From Brachynemurus nebulosus (Eukaryota > Arthropoda > Insecta > Neuroptera > Myrmeleontidae), in the NCBI GenBank assembly GCA_035578155.1, contig JAPWDM010000005.1:22070877-22134876 (forward strand): a stretch of DNA of 64,000 nucleotides. Direction: 5' to 3'. Below the pieces are notes generated by a model, which was not told the origin of the DNA, made no database searches, and saw only the letters and a list, made by a program, of their open reading frames with translations. The number at the start of each line of letters is the position of its first letter. Position 1 is the stretch's first letter. Shown here piece after piece: positions 35,901-48,860 of the stretch. Both the position numbers and the translations under genes were made by a program.

Positions 35901-37945
35901 GAATTAAATTATAACAAAAACAGCATAACATCAATTCAAAATCATTTTTACAGTTAGATTTAGTGAGATATTTATGTTATTAAATGGATTGTTAAATTTT
36001 CTTTTTCACTATCTGAAACTATTTTATGATAAGACAGATGTAGTGCTTATTGTAATTTTTTTTGTAATAAAAACGATGTCAAGTAAATAGTAAGTATATT
36101 TATTTAATATTTAAACAGTAACCGAAATTTTTAACATTGAATATTGAAATGTTTTTCGCATAACTTGAAGAGATAATAAAAAATTTATTTTCAAAAGTAA
36201 ATATTTAGTATTTTATTTTAAAATGTAGTGTTTAACATATGCTGTTAGTGGATAACAATTAGATAGATTTCAGTCAGTTAATGGATCGTTTAGATTCATT
36301 GAAAATTTTAAATTCTGGACTATTAGGCCAGGCGCACATTGAACTGCGTCACCCAGTAAACGTAGGGCAGGGCAGAGCAGAGCAGAGCAGGAAGCACGTG
36401 TGGTCGGACGCACATTGAGACGCAGTTAACGCAGGCAAGGCAATGCAGTTTCTGTGGCTCTTGTTGTAAAACGAGATAGCACGAATTTAAAAGCACAGCA
36501 GAGCAGAGAAGCACTATTTTTCTTCAATTTCTTCAATTGTTTTCATTTCGACGAAATAAAACCAACTAAAACTCGAGAACGTGTTACAATCGCGCAGCAT
36601 CGCGCAGTTTCTGTGTCACATTCACGAGTGCCACATCGGTCTCGTGCGACGCAGTGCTGCTCTGCTCTGCGTTTTAATTCGCGCTGTGCCTTTCTACAAC
36701 ACGAGCCACAGAAACTGCATTGCCCTGCCTGCGTTAACTGCGTCTCAATGTGCACCCGGCCTTACTTGAAAATAAATCTGTTAATAAAACTATGCAATAT
36801 GCTGTATTGTTTATGCAATTAAAGTTACATGAATGTAATTAAATTGGTATGTAAAAATTATCTAAACGATTTACTTTGTCTATTTTCATTTCCGCTTGAT
36901 TTATCAGTTTTAATCCAGTTCCCGATGGGACCTGATTTTTATTCTGGATTCCGAAATGCAGTTACATTATCATTAGTGCGTTCTCGCCTATTTTCAAAAA
37001 TCAACCCGTTCAAAATTCATTTCTTTCCCGCCCGAACGACATTTTGACGACTCAGTTCTGGAACGACCTACCTGTCTGTCCAATATATGAGTCATTACAT
37101 TCTAGACACGCTAGACGATAAAATCTCTTTAGCATTATAAAGAGATCTAAGTTAATGCTGATAAAAATGTGGGGATTATATTGTATTTAGAGAATAAATT
37201 AGTTATTTTTAGAGAAATATTGTCGCTATGGAATGGAAGCATAATTTGTTAAAAAATTTTTCAAAATGTATTTGAAAATTAAACAAAGTTAATCATTTAC
37301 ATAATTATTAGGACATATATAAGTATAATTATTAGTAATAATAATTATCTATTTTGATAAAGTAAACTTATTTCACTTCAATATCTTAAATTGGCTTTTA
37401 TATTACAATATTATTCAAACTGTTTATGTATTCTGTTTACGTAATTTTCTTAATTTATTCAAATAGGATTAACATCTGTTTGTACCGTTTGTACTTTATT
37501 GGTTCATATTTGAAAACAATTGTTTAGTAATAAAATGATTGGTAGATGAAAAATAACAACAAAAATACATCTTATTGGTTTACAAAAAAGAATAGATTTA
37601 AAATGCTATTGGTTTAAAAAGTTTTTACTTACCTTAACTACTAAATAGACGCATGCTAATATTTGTAACGCATTATATAATATTAAAATCTTATCTAATT
37701 GAAATGGTTTACGATTTTGCATTAATTTTGGTCCGAGTCTAAACACAAAATATAAATAACTGATTAGGACGAGCACTGTGGTCCATGGTGTGAACATTAA
37801 TGGCCATGGATTTGTTCTAGGATCTAGAATTAAAAATGATTGTTAAAAATTAATATTAAAACTAAAATTTTCAAAACTGTTTACCTGATACTTCATAATT
37901 TAGATAGAAATATCCACGTATAAGTTTCTTAATAACTAAGGACAT
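32982..37945 (-). CDS. ELOVL-type very-long-chain fatty acid elongase C, 4 exons, 288 aa
   Basis: Minus-strand exons are 37945-37885, 37823-37633, 33732-33598 and 33461-32982, with phases 1, 0 and 0. The 288-residue product begins MSLVIKKLIRGYFYLNYE. Exon 2 gives DPRTNPWPLMFTP and the first membrane spans. Exon 3 holds the CQPVDY loop and KVVDLLDT (122-129, with Asp for the usual Glu, a substitution seen in other insect elongases). Exon 4 holds HVYHH (145-149), the GGHS loop, HIIMYTYY and TQLQMIQ. The tail ends KEKTN, a KxKxx ER retrieval signal. Exon 4 fuses what are two exons in gene D, and exon 3 likewise fuses two. The 3.9-kb second intron carries a piggyBac-like element and a GC-rich inverted-repeat element. 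An AATAAA-like signal follows the stop within about 30 bases. Confidence 0.92.
34913..35353. mobile_element. piggyBac-like MITE, copy 2
   Basis: It runs from CTCTTTGCACTCAAGC to GCGCAAAGGG. Bases 34980-35353 match copy 1 closely, while 34930-34980 (GTAAGACATGTAGCACATGA) match copy 3 instead, so the copy is mosaic. It lies in intron 2 of elongase C. Confidence 0.7.
36324..36764. mobile_element. GC-rich inverted-repeat element
   Basis: The ends TAGGCCAGGCGCACATTGA and, inverted, AAGGCCGGGTGCACATTGA match. The arms continue with CGCAGTTAACGCAGGCA and AATGCAGTTTCTGTGGCTC, and the interior has repeated AGAGCAGAGCAG. Its GC content is far above the surrounding DNA. Open frames on both strands are by-products of that composition. 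It lies in intron 2 of elongase C. Confidence 0.78.
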
Positions 37946-40757
37946 CTTTCGAAATTATAATTATTGTAAATTATTTTTTTGGTAATATTTTTTGAAAACT
38001 TGTTCACATGGCCACTGATAAACGCTTACTAGTAAAATTATTTTGGAAAGAAAAATTAAAATCGATAAATAAAATAATTTAATTTGCAAACAAAAGAAAT
38101 CAATATATTGTTTTTTTTATATTAATATTCATAAACTAGTTATTGTTTTTTAATATTCAAATTATTATAAACAATATTGAAGAATTATTAGATAATTTTT
38201 GAATATGTGCCTTTGAATTAATTAGACGTTATTATAGAAATGCTTATCCATAGAGATATGTTGATTTAAAATACGTTAATATTCAGCACATGCAATTTAT
38301 TAACCAAAATGTTCTAAATTGCCTATAGTAACTATTGTATGTATTCAAACAGCTTATAATAACTGCCTGCTGCTTTGTTTGAGCTTCCCTTTATATACAG
38401 GTGAGTTTTTTGAAAGCTGCCATTCGATTTCTTCCTAAAATATTCATCTAACCAAAGCCAGATTAACCCACCTTGGGACCCTACGCAGTTTCTTTTAATT
38501 TATATGGTTTATGAATGCATTATATTATTTTGATCAGCAAATCAGTATGCTATTCCATTTGGAAAATGATAAGTTTGTATCATATCTCGAAAACCACAAG
38601 AGCTATTAAAGCTTCTGAATATAGTAATCGGTATCCCCACCGGTATTTATAACTCTTATCTGAACAATTGTTTGACTAAGTCACTAGTTTAGTCGTAATA
38701 AAAATGGTAACTCTCAAAAAAGAACCTTACATTATATTACATAAAAATGACTGAATGGATTTTGATAGAAATTTTAGTATTGACTAGTCTATGTAGACTT
38801 ACGACATACAGAACATTTAAGTGTATTTTTTAAGATTTCGTAGTTCCAACAACGAAGTCCTATGTGAATTCCTCCAGTGTGTTCTTTTTAACCAATATAA
38901 TAGCGTAATTCGACATTGACGCTTACTTTTTTACGATTAAAGTACATGAATATATTCGATAATGTTACTTGCAAGTGAGTTATTAATGTATGTAATAACC
39001 ATATTAGAGTCAATTAGGTGATAATGTGGTTTCCTATTGGCTATCATTTAAGCGCGCATTATTTTATACACTTTGAGTAATAGATTTTACACTGTGTGCA
39101 ATAGAATTTTATATTTTTGTGCATTATATTTACCCTATAAGCAATAAAATCACTATTTGTGCAATAACATTTTAAATAACGAGTACATTTTATACATTAT
39201 TTTAAGACCGTTATTATTTACCATTTTGAGCAATAGAAATTTATATTTTGTGCATTATTTTTCACAATGATTACACAGCGTTGCATTTCGGGGCAAACGA
39301 ATATTCTATTTGTAAATTGCGTTTTTAGAAACATTTCACATAACCCAGAATTGATCCAAAATGACTTTTTTTTAAAATTTAATTCAACCTCTTTATATAT
39401 ATTCATAAAAATAAAATATGGATGTCGTACCTATATTTTTCTGATTTGTTTTAGATAAAATTACAATAAGTAGAGCAAAAGTGATACGAATAGACCTCTA
39501 ACAAAGTCTTAGAAAAATTATCAGGATTTCTTATTAAAGTTGTACGATTCTCTAGACGAAAATTAACGGTTGGATGGATTTCGACCAAATTTTGTTCAAA
39601 TATTACCCAGATCTAGGAGAAAATGAAAATGAAGTTAAAATTGTACGTTAGAATTCCCAAAAAGGGGTCAACAATAAATAACTGGACGAATCTCGACTAT
39701 ACACATATTTTGCTCAAATGTTATTGAGATCGTGAAAAAAATGAACGTGAGTTTAAAATCGTTTTTAAGGCTAAAGAAGGTCCAAAATATCTCTGGTCTA
39801 TGGAACGGTCAGAAGGAGTGGAAATTGGATACGCTGTTAAAATATGACAATTGTCAGATTAAGCTTGTTTGGTGAGTGGAGTTAACGGACTATAAGGAAT
39901 TAATTCTGTACAGAATTTGGGAATGTTTGGTTGAAAAGTAAAATTTTGAATATCTGTTAGGTAGTCAATCACATCAAAATTAAAATTTGAATAGTAATTC
40001 AATTTGAATAGTACTTAGGTAACTGTATTTCAACAATGATTCAAATGTATGAAAATGCACCATTACTTTAAAACGACGTTACAATTTGTAAACAAAGATA
40101 TAAATTCTGATAATTTTCATTTGCAAAGCGAAATTTTTTATGTTTAATATTTCCCTTAGTTTGAAAACATAGTAATAATAACCGACCATAATTTAAATAA
40201 TATTCGTTTTTTACTTTGACATATTATGGATGCCTACAACCAAATTGGTCACTCGTGCTCAAGTGGTCACCTCAACAATGAGCCGTTTTTCGCGCTCATT
40301 TTTTAACGAAGAATTATTTTATGAAAATTATTACAAAATTTTTCAAAAAGAAAAAACTACTTCATTAATACGAAAAACATGGTATTTAAAATAGTTTTTA
40401 ATTTTAATAAATAAATTACTGTATTAAGAGGAGATAGTTAGATAATATTCTAAACCTCTTTTACCCTTCTGCTATTTTTTTTTTTTTTTTAGATTCATTT
40501 ATAATTTTATAAGTATTTCCTTTTTTTATTGATACATTTTTAACATTTTTTTCTTTGGACAACCTACAACAATCTTATTACACGTATTCTGTCACAGTAC
40601 AATCACAATGCATATAAACAACATGCGTACCATATCTAATGCTCATTTTAGTAAATTTATGGGACAAATGGCTTTTTTTAAGGATCATTTTAAATAAAAT
40701 AATGGTAGTAAAGTTATAAAAGTGCATTTGTAAATTTTTAATTGCACATAATATTTT
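37946..40757. other. 5' flank of elongase C and spacer
   Basis: It should hold the promoter of elongase C, but no named motif could be supported. It includes a partial copy (38397-38730) of the TGTGAGTTTTT-ended MITE. A run at 39060-39270 repeats GTGCAATA/GAGCAATAGA phrases with TTATA spacers. No gene. Confidence 0.4.
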
Positions 40758-41287
<530 letters not shown>

Positions 41288-41800
41288 TTAAGTGTAGGTA
41301 CTAGGTACGGATGTTTATATTATGTAACACATGTAATGCTTATTTATTTTTTTAAGGGTAAGAATTTGTTATCTAGATGTAACATTTATTTTAATAAATT
41401 CACAAAATCTATTATATTAATTCTAGTTCATATTTGCTATTGCACGAAAATAAAGAATAGTGATCATTTAATTTATTTAATTTATTTATTGCTACTTTTG
41501 TTTTACAAATGTTAAAATAGTTTTTCAAATGCTCTTAGTTATTTCGCATTCTGAATAAATAAATGCTCGTTTAATTTGTTCCCTTTCCTATATCTCCCTT
41601 AAAAGAAGATAATAATTATGTACTTTTTTAAGAGTGCTGAGTATAGACCAGCGAATAAACTCTTACGTTAGTACATGGCGTATATGGTATAAAGCATTAG
41701 ACAACCCAAGCTATGAAACAACAATTTTATTCATAATATCATATAATATGTATTGCAGCATTTTCACCAGTATCTATGCTTGAATTCCCATGGAATGTTT

Positions 41801-42110
41801 TTAAACCTTTGGCATTCAAGCAAAAATAAATGAGTTTCACGGCTAGCCCGTAAGACATGTAACACATGACATGACGCGTGTGTAACATTCTTATTTTTTT
41901 TAAAAAAACTTGCAGCCTTTTTTTTCAAAGCTCGAGTTAAATGTTATATATGCTCTTTTTGTTAGATTTTATTTTCAAAAAATGGTTCAAAGCAATGAAT
42001 TGTCTACAGAGTACAGGCCCAAATTTTAATGTTTAAATGTGGAATATGGTTGACCTAATGGCCAAACCACCTCTTCATGCTAGACATGTCTTATAAGTGT
42101 AAAAGGTTAA
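41801..42110. mobile_element. piggyBac-like MITE, copy 3
   Basis: TTAAACCTTTGGCATTCAAG at left and CTTATAAGTGTAAAAGGTTAA at right are inverted ends with TTAA at both borders. It shares GTAAGACATGTA-CACATGAC with copy 2 and CATGTCTTATAAG with both other copies. Confidence 0.72.
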
Positions 42111-42189
42111 TAATAAAATATAATTCCATTCAAAATTTCATTTACTAGGATCACTTTCTCTACTTTATTTTACTTTACTGATTGCCGAA

Positions 42190-43483
42190 TAGGGTAAAAG
42201 ACCCCATTGTCGATCGGGGTTATAAGTCCGATCAGTTTTGACATTTATATCTTAATGAAGTTATTTCTGAAAGAAACCTTTGATAAAAAAAATTATTATT
42301 AATAGAATGATTATTTTTCAATTTAAATTCACCTCACATTTAATGCCTCCTCACTTAATTTAAGAAATACATATATAATATATATATCGAAGAATTTTTG
42401 TTGAATTCGTGAATTTTTAATATGATGGATGATCATTATTCAAAACACATGAGTTATAACTTGTAACATTTTTCACCGAATTTTTAAAGTTATTAGCATA
42501 ATAAAAGTATACAAATAATTGTTATTAGTCCACTTAAGAGATTAGGATAGCTAAATTAAATTTTATATGCGTTAAATATTATTTGTATGACTGATTCTTC
42601 TTGGGATCTGAGTTTTACAGTTAGGTACCGCATTTTGAGAATTATATATTGCATATCTATTTTATAAACATTTTTAATTAATTTTTGGGTTTAAAACACT
42701 TAACTAACCGTTTTTATAATTTTACTTTAATATTTTATTTATTTCAGAACGTAAAATCAATTGAAAAATAATTAATATTGAATTAAAACTTCCAAATTGT
42801 TATTTATATAGGTACCTATTATCAAATAAAAACGTCAAACATAATATGTATGATATGTATGTATTAGATCTGAAACGACACATACAGATACAATATAAAC
42901 TAAATTTAACTGTTTAAAAATTCACAATGGTTAACGGCTAAGTCAGATCTTACACAATGTTTTTTTAAAAGATCAGCAGAGAGCGAAACGAAATTGTGAT
43001 TTTAGTGGTTTATTTTATCGAATATTTAAACCGTTCTTGGCTTTTGCTTTGACGTTCTATGTTTCACTAGATGTCACTCTATGATAATACTCTATGACAT
43101 AGAGCCTCACCTGGTAGTGGATAGAGTGTCAAAGTGGCTGGAAGAGAATGGTTCAAATATTCGATAGTAGAAGGTTTGTAGTACTGTACTTCATGTACAT
43201 TAAAGCGCGATTTTTCATAGGGGTCAGTGTATTGATCTTTCAAAGGAGGTTAATATTTTCTGTCCGCTTTTTCATAGACGTCAACAAATTATAAAACAAA
43301 AACATTAATAAATCAAAATTTTTGGGTTATATTTTCTTAAAAACATATCCATTGGATTAAAAAAACTTGGTTTCATACTTATTAAGAAAAAAAAAATGGG
43401 TGTTTTGTTTATTTTTTAATTTTTTTAAGCTAATTTAATGATACAGCTAAAAATAGTGATCGGTCATCGGGTCTCTTACCCTA
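42190..43483. mobile_element. DNA element with TAGGGTAA ends
   Basis: The left end TAGGGTAAAAGACCCCATTG and the inverted right end TAGGGTAAGAGACCCGATGA match, each followed by a CGATC motif. The left end resembles that of 14644-15712. Interior AT-rich and non-coding. Confidence 0.65.
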
Positions 43484-43803
43484 TTTGATCTTCAAAACTT
43501 ACCGACACAACTTAGCCGAAATAATTTTTGCTGAATCTTGTTATCAAGTGCTAATATTTTAATATATTTTTTAAAATTGTTTCGAAACCATACTTGAAAG
43601 ATAGACTTTGGAATTTAGTATTTTAAAGTGGGTTGGAGGACGAATCTTCGTCCCAAGTTCTATGTTCATGTGAAGCATTGTCCTCTCTGAGATACAGGTG
43701 TCTTAGACCCGATTTACATTAACGCTTCGCTTTCGGTATGCTCCCACTCCACACTCGTTCCGATATAATCTTGTTGTGTTCACATTACAGTGCTGATATC
43801 ATG

Positions 43804-44837
43804 GGGCGCATGAAATTTCCGCACTTTTTTTAAAATGCATCAACTGTTTGTTAATTTATGTGGTAAATTCCGCACTAATCAGAAAATTAACATAAGTATG
43901 TACACGACAAACCTATATACCGAGTGAGTTTTTTGATAATTTCCATTCTATTTATTCCTGAAATATTCACAAGAAATTGAAACTACTTTTTTAGAAATTT
44001 GGACGAAAGGACATGCTAATTATGAACTTAATTAATATTCAGCTAGCTCCTTATTATCATGAAAATTTAGGCAAAGGAAAATGCTAAAAATGCTAATCAG
44101 ACAGGTGACTCATTTTCAATTAACTGCTTTTATTTCATAAGAATTCGAAGTATATTATCAAAACTAACTAAATTAACCTAACCTTAATTAAACTCACCAC
44201 CTGATTTTATAGAAAGTCGAAGTATATTATCAAAACTAACTGAACTAACCTAACCTAAACTAACCTCACCACCTAGTTTTTATATCAAAGTCGAAATATA
44301 TTGCCAAAACTAAACTAAACTAACCTAACCTAACCTTACCACTTAGCTTTATATCAAAGTCGAAGAATATTGTCAAAACTAATTAAACTAACTTAACCTA
44401 TCTTCAAAAAATATTCAATAATTTAATGTTACGTGTTTGGTACTAATGAACACCATTCTTAAAGAACTTGCTAATGATATACCATAAGTGGGGTCTTAAA
44501 ATTTAAAAAAATAGGATTGAAGTGGCTGAAGTCTAAGGAGTTGGTTGTCAAAGTTTCCCATGCCGGTCATAATGGTTCCCCCTTCATGTTCTAGAAACTG
44601 TTTTAACAGATTTTAATTACCTATTACCGTTCTAAAGATACAAGGATTGGCTTGTTTTTAAATTGACACCCTGTTTATGTATCATATACACCAGTTAAAT
44701 ATAATTTTATCAAAAAATAATTAGTTTTATTTTCAATTGTTTAGTGCGGAAAATACACATAGGATTATGATAGCTTCAAAAGATGAGTGCGGAATTTACC
44801 TATAATATTTTGTTTGGTGCGGAAATTACTACCGCCC
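43804..44837. mobile_element. Nested element with 8-bp duplication and GTGCGGAAATT subterminal repeats
   Basis: It is flanked on both sides by ATATCATG. The ends are GGGCGCATGAAATTTCCGCAC and, inverted, GGGCGGTAGTAATTTCCGCAC. GTGCGGAA-type motifs recur near both ends (43860, 44742, 44783, 44817). The sister arm at about 45536-45552 preserves the empty site. The 8-bp duplication suggests a hAT or P-type mechanism. No transposase is present. Confidence 0.82.
44140..44405. repeat. Four degenerate tandem units with CCTAA runs
   Basis: Units of about 60-70 bases repeat GTCGAAGTATATTATCAAAA then ACTAACCTAACC and ACCTCACCACCTA-TTTTATA. The short AACCTAACCTAACC runs resemble the insect telomere repeat (TTAGG)n but occur as two to three copies only. 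Confidence 0.7.
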
Positions 44838-45632
44838 ATATCATGCTCGTACAATCTTATTCGTTCTCTATTTACATTATAATGCCACTTTAGGTACGCT
44901 CCCAGTTCGGTCTTAGTTCGATACAAATATCTTTTCATAACAACTGAATGCAAGCGGAGTGGAGTGGAATCAAAAAAGTGTTTACACTATAGGTACAAGC
45001 CATAACAAGTCTGATATCGCTCCGATAAAATATTACCTGAGTGGTAATGATATTGGAGTGGCATTGGACCGGAAGCGAACCGTGACTGATATCGGACCGA
45101 TATCAGAGAGATGATGTCAATACACTCATTGTTTATTGTGTAAAAATATTTTATCGAATCGGGAGCGTAGTGATATCGTACCGAGAGCGGAGCGTTAGGC
45201 CCGATTTACATTAACGCTCTGCTCTCACTCAATGAGTATATGAGTAACAAACAATGAGTATATTCACATCATCGCTCTGATATCGGTCCGATATCAGTCA
45301 CGGTTGGCTCTCGCTACAATGTCACTCCAGTATCAATACCACTCAGGTAATATTTTATCGGAGCGATATCAGACTGGTTATGGCTTGTACCTATAGTGTA
45401 AACACTTTTTTGATTCCACTCCACTCCGCTTGCATTCAGTTGTTATGAAAAGATATTTGTATCGGACTGAGACCGAACTGGGAGTGTACCCAGAGCAGCA
45501 TTATAATGTCAATAGAGAATGAATAGGTACCAGAATGATATCAGCACTGTAATGTGAACACAACAAGATTATATCGAATCGGGAGCGTAGTGATATCGGA
45601 GTGAGAGCAGAGCGTTAATGTAAATCGGGTCT

Positions 45633-46573
45633 CAATGGTAAAAACGGTAAAAATAACCTCAATTTTAGGTCCTCCGATGCCATAAAAATTAAATCCTATT
45701 TCTTTCGATTACTGACTAAAACTGTGAGATTGTCTCGCAAAAAACCACTTTACATTAGGCCTTGCTAGTACTAGGAACAGCTCTAATCGAAATACTAATT
45801 CGTAATATAAAGATATTGCACACTTTAAATACTATTATTCAAGTAAAAATTGAAATTTGATTGTCTCATTAGTCTCTATGAGTTATAATAACTATGCAAT
45901 AATTGATAGAATTCCAATAACAATCTAATTTGAAATTTTATAAACTTTCACAAATTATTTGATAGGCAAGTTTAAGGATTTAAGGTCAATATCCGTTTCG
46001 AAATGTGTGCGCACATGTCAGTTCATGCAATTTTCTAATATGCTGATGACGTCAGAGAAATCGTAGTTTAAATATGCCGTAATTGTAGAATTACGATAAA
46101 TCGTCAGAAAGTTTTTGTATTGGTATTATTGATTTGAAGAGGAATATTTGTAACATATTTTCTCACAACATTAACATAAAAATTTGTCATTTCACCTTTT
46201 TGTTTACGTAGGTATGGGATTAAATATGAAACTAATAATAAAAGAATTCCAATTTTCCTTTAATTATTTATTTATTTCAATTAAATCACAATAATTTTTT
46301 TATTTTAAAATTAAGTATAAAATAACAACTATCAACATCTTAAAACAATAAAATGTTTCATTCTAAAATTATAATAAAAAAATATTATAAGTTAATACAA
46401 TTATTCCGTAGAAAATAAATAGTAATAACTATTTCGAAACTAAAACTAAAATATGTATTTCGAAATACTTTTAAATTAATCTTTTCAATTTAAAAAAAAA
46501 AAATCAAAACAGTCAGTACAAATGTTTCTCAACAATTTACTAAAAATATAAACCAAATTTACCGCCCATCTCA
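45633..46573. other. Spacer
   Basis: AT-rich, without a recognisable gene or bounded element. Confidence 0.35.
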
Positions 46574-46783
46574 ATATTATGCGCGCAAGCTCAAAAGACC
46601 TCCAGAAACTAAGGTGGGGCGGTGAGGAGAACACAAATTGTATTATTTCCATAGTTACCAACCAAACCAAGTAATTATGTTTTTATATGAGTGAGTGAGT
46701 AAACTTCTATTTATTAATATGATAGACAAAGATAAATGCAGATGTAGATAAAAAAAGTTCTTTTTAGCTTGCGCCCATAATAT
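46574..46783. mobile_element. MITE with ATTATGGGCGCAAGCT ends, copy 1
   Basis: The ends ATTATGCGCGCAAGCTCAAAAG and, inverted, ATTATGGGCGCAAGCTAAAAAG match. The copy at 59284-59490 is the same element in the opposite orientation and shares the whole interior (ACTTGGTTTGGTTGGTAACT). A TA target is possible. Confidence 0.8.
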
Positions 46784-47310
46784 TTACATCAGTCATAAGA
46801 CCTTGTTCAAACGTGTACAACTCTCATTTCTTCTACATTGACCAAATATTAATTTTTTGTACTTCAAACAACACAGAATTTTTTGAAATATGTATCGTTT
46901 ATTTTCTTACAAAATAATAATTTAATTAATTAAACTAGCCATGTTAATGTTGTACATTAACAATATTTAAAATTAAAATTGTAAAAAGAAATATGAACTC
47001 AAAATAAACAAATGAATTTGGTGCTATTTTAAAAATCTGATTGTAAGTTTTTATATCCTGTTGAATATCAACAAAATAATAATATTTATAACAATTTACT
47101 GGTTTTCCTTTTCCTAAAATTATGGGCGCATTCGTACGGCAACTAGACAAAGTGACTTGCTCTTACTTTTAAGAGCATTACACTTGTTTTGAAGTGCTTT
47201 TGCCTTATTTTTGAGATATTTGTATATTCCTGTCTCACTTTCCATGTTCTTGAGAGAAGGGTGAAGATATGTATACGATGTATACCGAACGCTATTATTG
47301 ACTATAAACT

Positions 47311-47669
47311 ATGGAGGGTAGATATCAGGAGCACCATTTCTGTATCAAAAAGTGTCCATAGAAAGGCGTAAATAGTGTCGGCGCTACTGTAGCAAAAGGG
47401 TAAATTTAGAGAAGTAAACAAGGAAAGAAAAACATCCGCGTTGTTATGTAATTATTGTTTTTTTTATTATAATTGCTACATATAATAGTTTTATTATTTA
47501 AAAATTTTTTATAAAACTCAACACAAAAAAATCACTATACTCTTTTGCTGCTCTAGCGCTATTCTGGCGAGTTTTTGAATTGTTACTTAGTACTTAAAAC
47601 GGGACCCTTCTTGAACTATTTTTCTATTGTTTTCCGGTCCAACTAGTCCTTCTGATATCTACCCTCCAT
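47311..47669. mobile_element. MITE with 10-bp target duplication, nested in a terminal repeat
   Basis: The ends ATGGAGGGTAGATATCAG and CTGATATCTACCCTCCAT are exact inverses, flanked by ACTATAAACT on both sides. The intact right arm of the host (49500-49535) shows the empty site with a single copy. A 9-10-bp duplication suggests a Mutator-like origin. Confidence 0.82.
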
Positions 47670-48823
47670 ACTATAAACTATGTATGCTAGAATCATTGTA
47701 TCATAGAGATGTACACGATATGATTTTACTCACAGAGTGCTAATTTAAACACAAGAGTAATATTGTACTAGATTTTAGATAAAATTTCTTATAATACAAT
47801 AATACGTGAAAGTTTTTAAAAAATGTGTTGTTAATTATTTAGGATTTAGCTAATTCACTTGAATGAATTTTTTTTAATGAAAATAAGTTGCGTTTTTAAT
47901 GACAATAGAAATATTTTTATTGGAACGAGAAAAAATTAAAAAATAAAATAACAGAAAATTCTTATATAATTTTTATCTGTATAAATTGAATTATATCATT
48001 CATTTTATTTATTTATACTATAGGCAGAGTGCAAAGTATATGGTGGGGACAATTAAATCGATTGCAGCGTGAGTAGTGGAGAAAACAAGCATTAATACGG
48101 GCTTATATGTGTTTATAGTATAATAAAAAATATTAGAGTTCATTTCAAATGGATTGAACCCTGTTACTATTGAATTTACATAAAAAAAAGGGTCAATCTG
48201 TTTGAAATGAATTATAAATAAAAATATTTACATTGATTCACTTTGATTATAAACGCAGTTGCAACTAATATAATATCATTCCTTATTTATCTGTCAACAG
48301 TATTAACATCTACCCGTCAATCTATAAATACAGAATTAAAAATATTTGATGTATTTTAACTCACATTGTCACATCCAATAATGTTTCATAAGGAGTTAAA
48401 GTTATTGATGTTTGTCTTATGACTCTACATTAAACTAAATGACTTATGCTAGCATTTCTTAATTCTCGAATTTCCCTGACGTGCTTCACCGGCACCAGCA
48501 ACTTTTTCCTCTGCATAGTCCGAGGTTGGAAGGAAATACTGTCTTGATAATTATATCCATATTAACGTCGAAAATTGTTTAATTACTTTTTTAATATAAC
48601 TGTTATACTTTAACAAGTATTTTATTGTTCAGATTGAACAAATCAAATTGTTCAAATTTATTTATAAAAAAATTAATTGTAAATAGCAAATATTTGTATT
48701 CAGATTTTACGGTTTGTTTAAAAATATTTTAAATTTATTTATTTCCACGGTTACCATTATTTATATTCGTTAATGAGCTCGGAAAAATGTATATTATAGA
48801 TGTCGTTGCCATCACACCCAGTC

Positions 48824-48856
<33 letters not shown>
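48824..48856. repeat. (ATT)n microsatellite
   Basis: About eleven ATT units inside the 2.6-kb element. Confidence 0.85.

Positions 48857-48860
<4 letters not shown>

Larger units (their letters stand above)
43705..45632. mobile_element. Long inverted-repeat composite with GACCCGATTTACATTAACGC ends
   Basis: Two copies of one element face each other. Shared parts include CAACTGAATGCAAGCGGAGT, AGTGTTTACACTATAGGTAC and GATATCGCTCCGATAAAATA, each present once forward (44870-45060) and once reversed (45340-45480). The two meet near 45200, where GCGTTAGGCCCGATTTACAT joins a truncated end to a full one. The left copy is split by a 1-kb insertion. Confidence 0.8.

Noticed and set aside
36454..36822. 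122-codon plus-strand frame and antisense partners with many Cys and Arg
   Set aside because: It lies wholly within the GC-rich inverted-repeat element, where stop codons are rare by composition.
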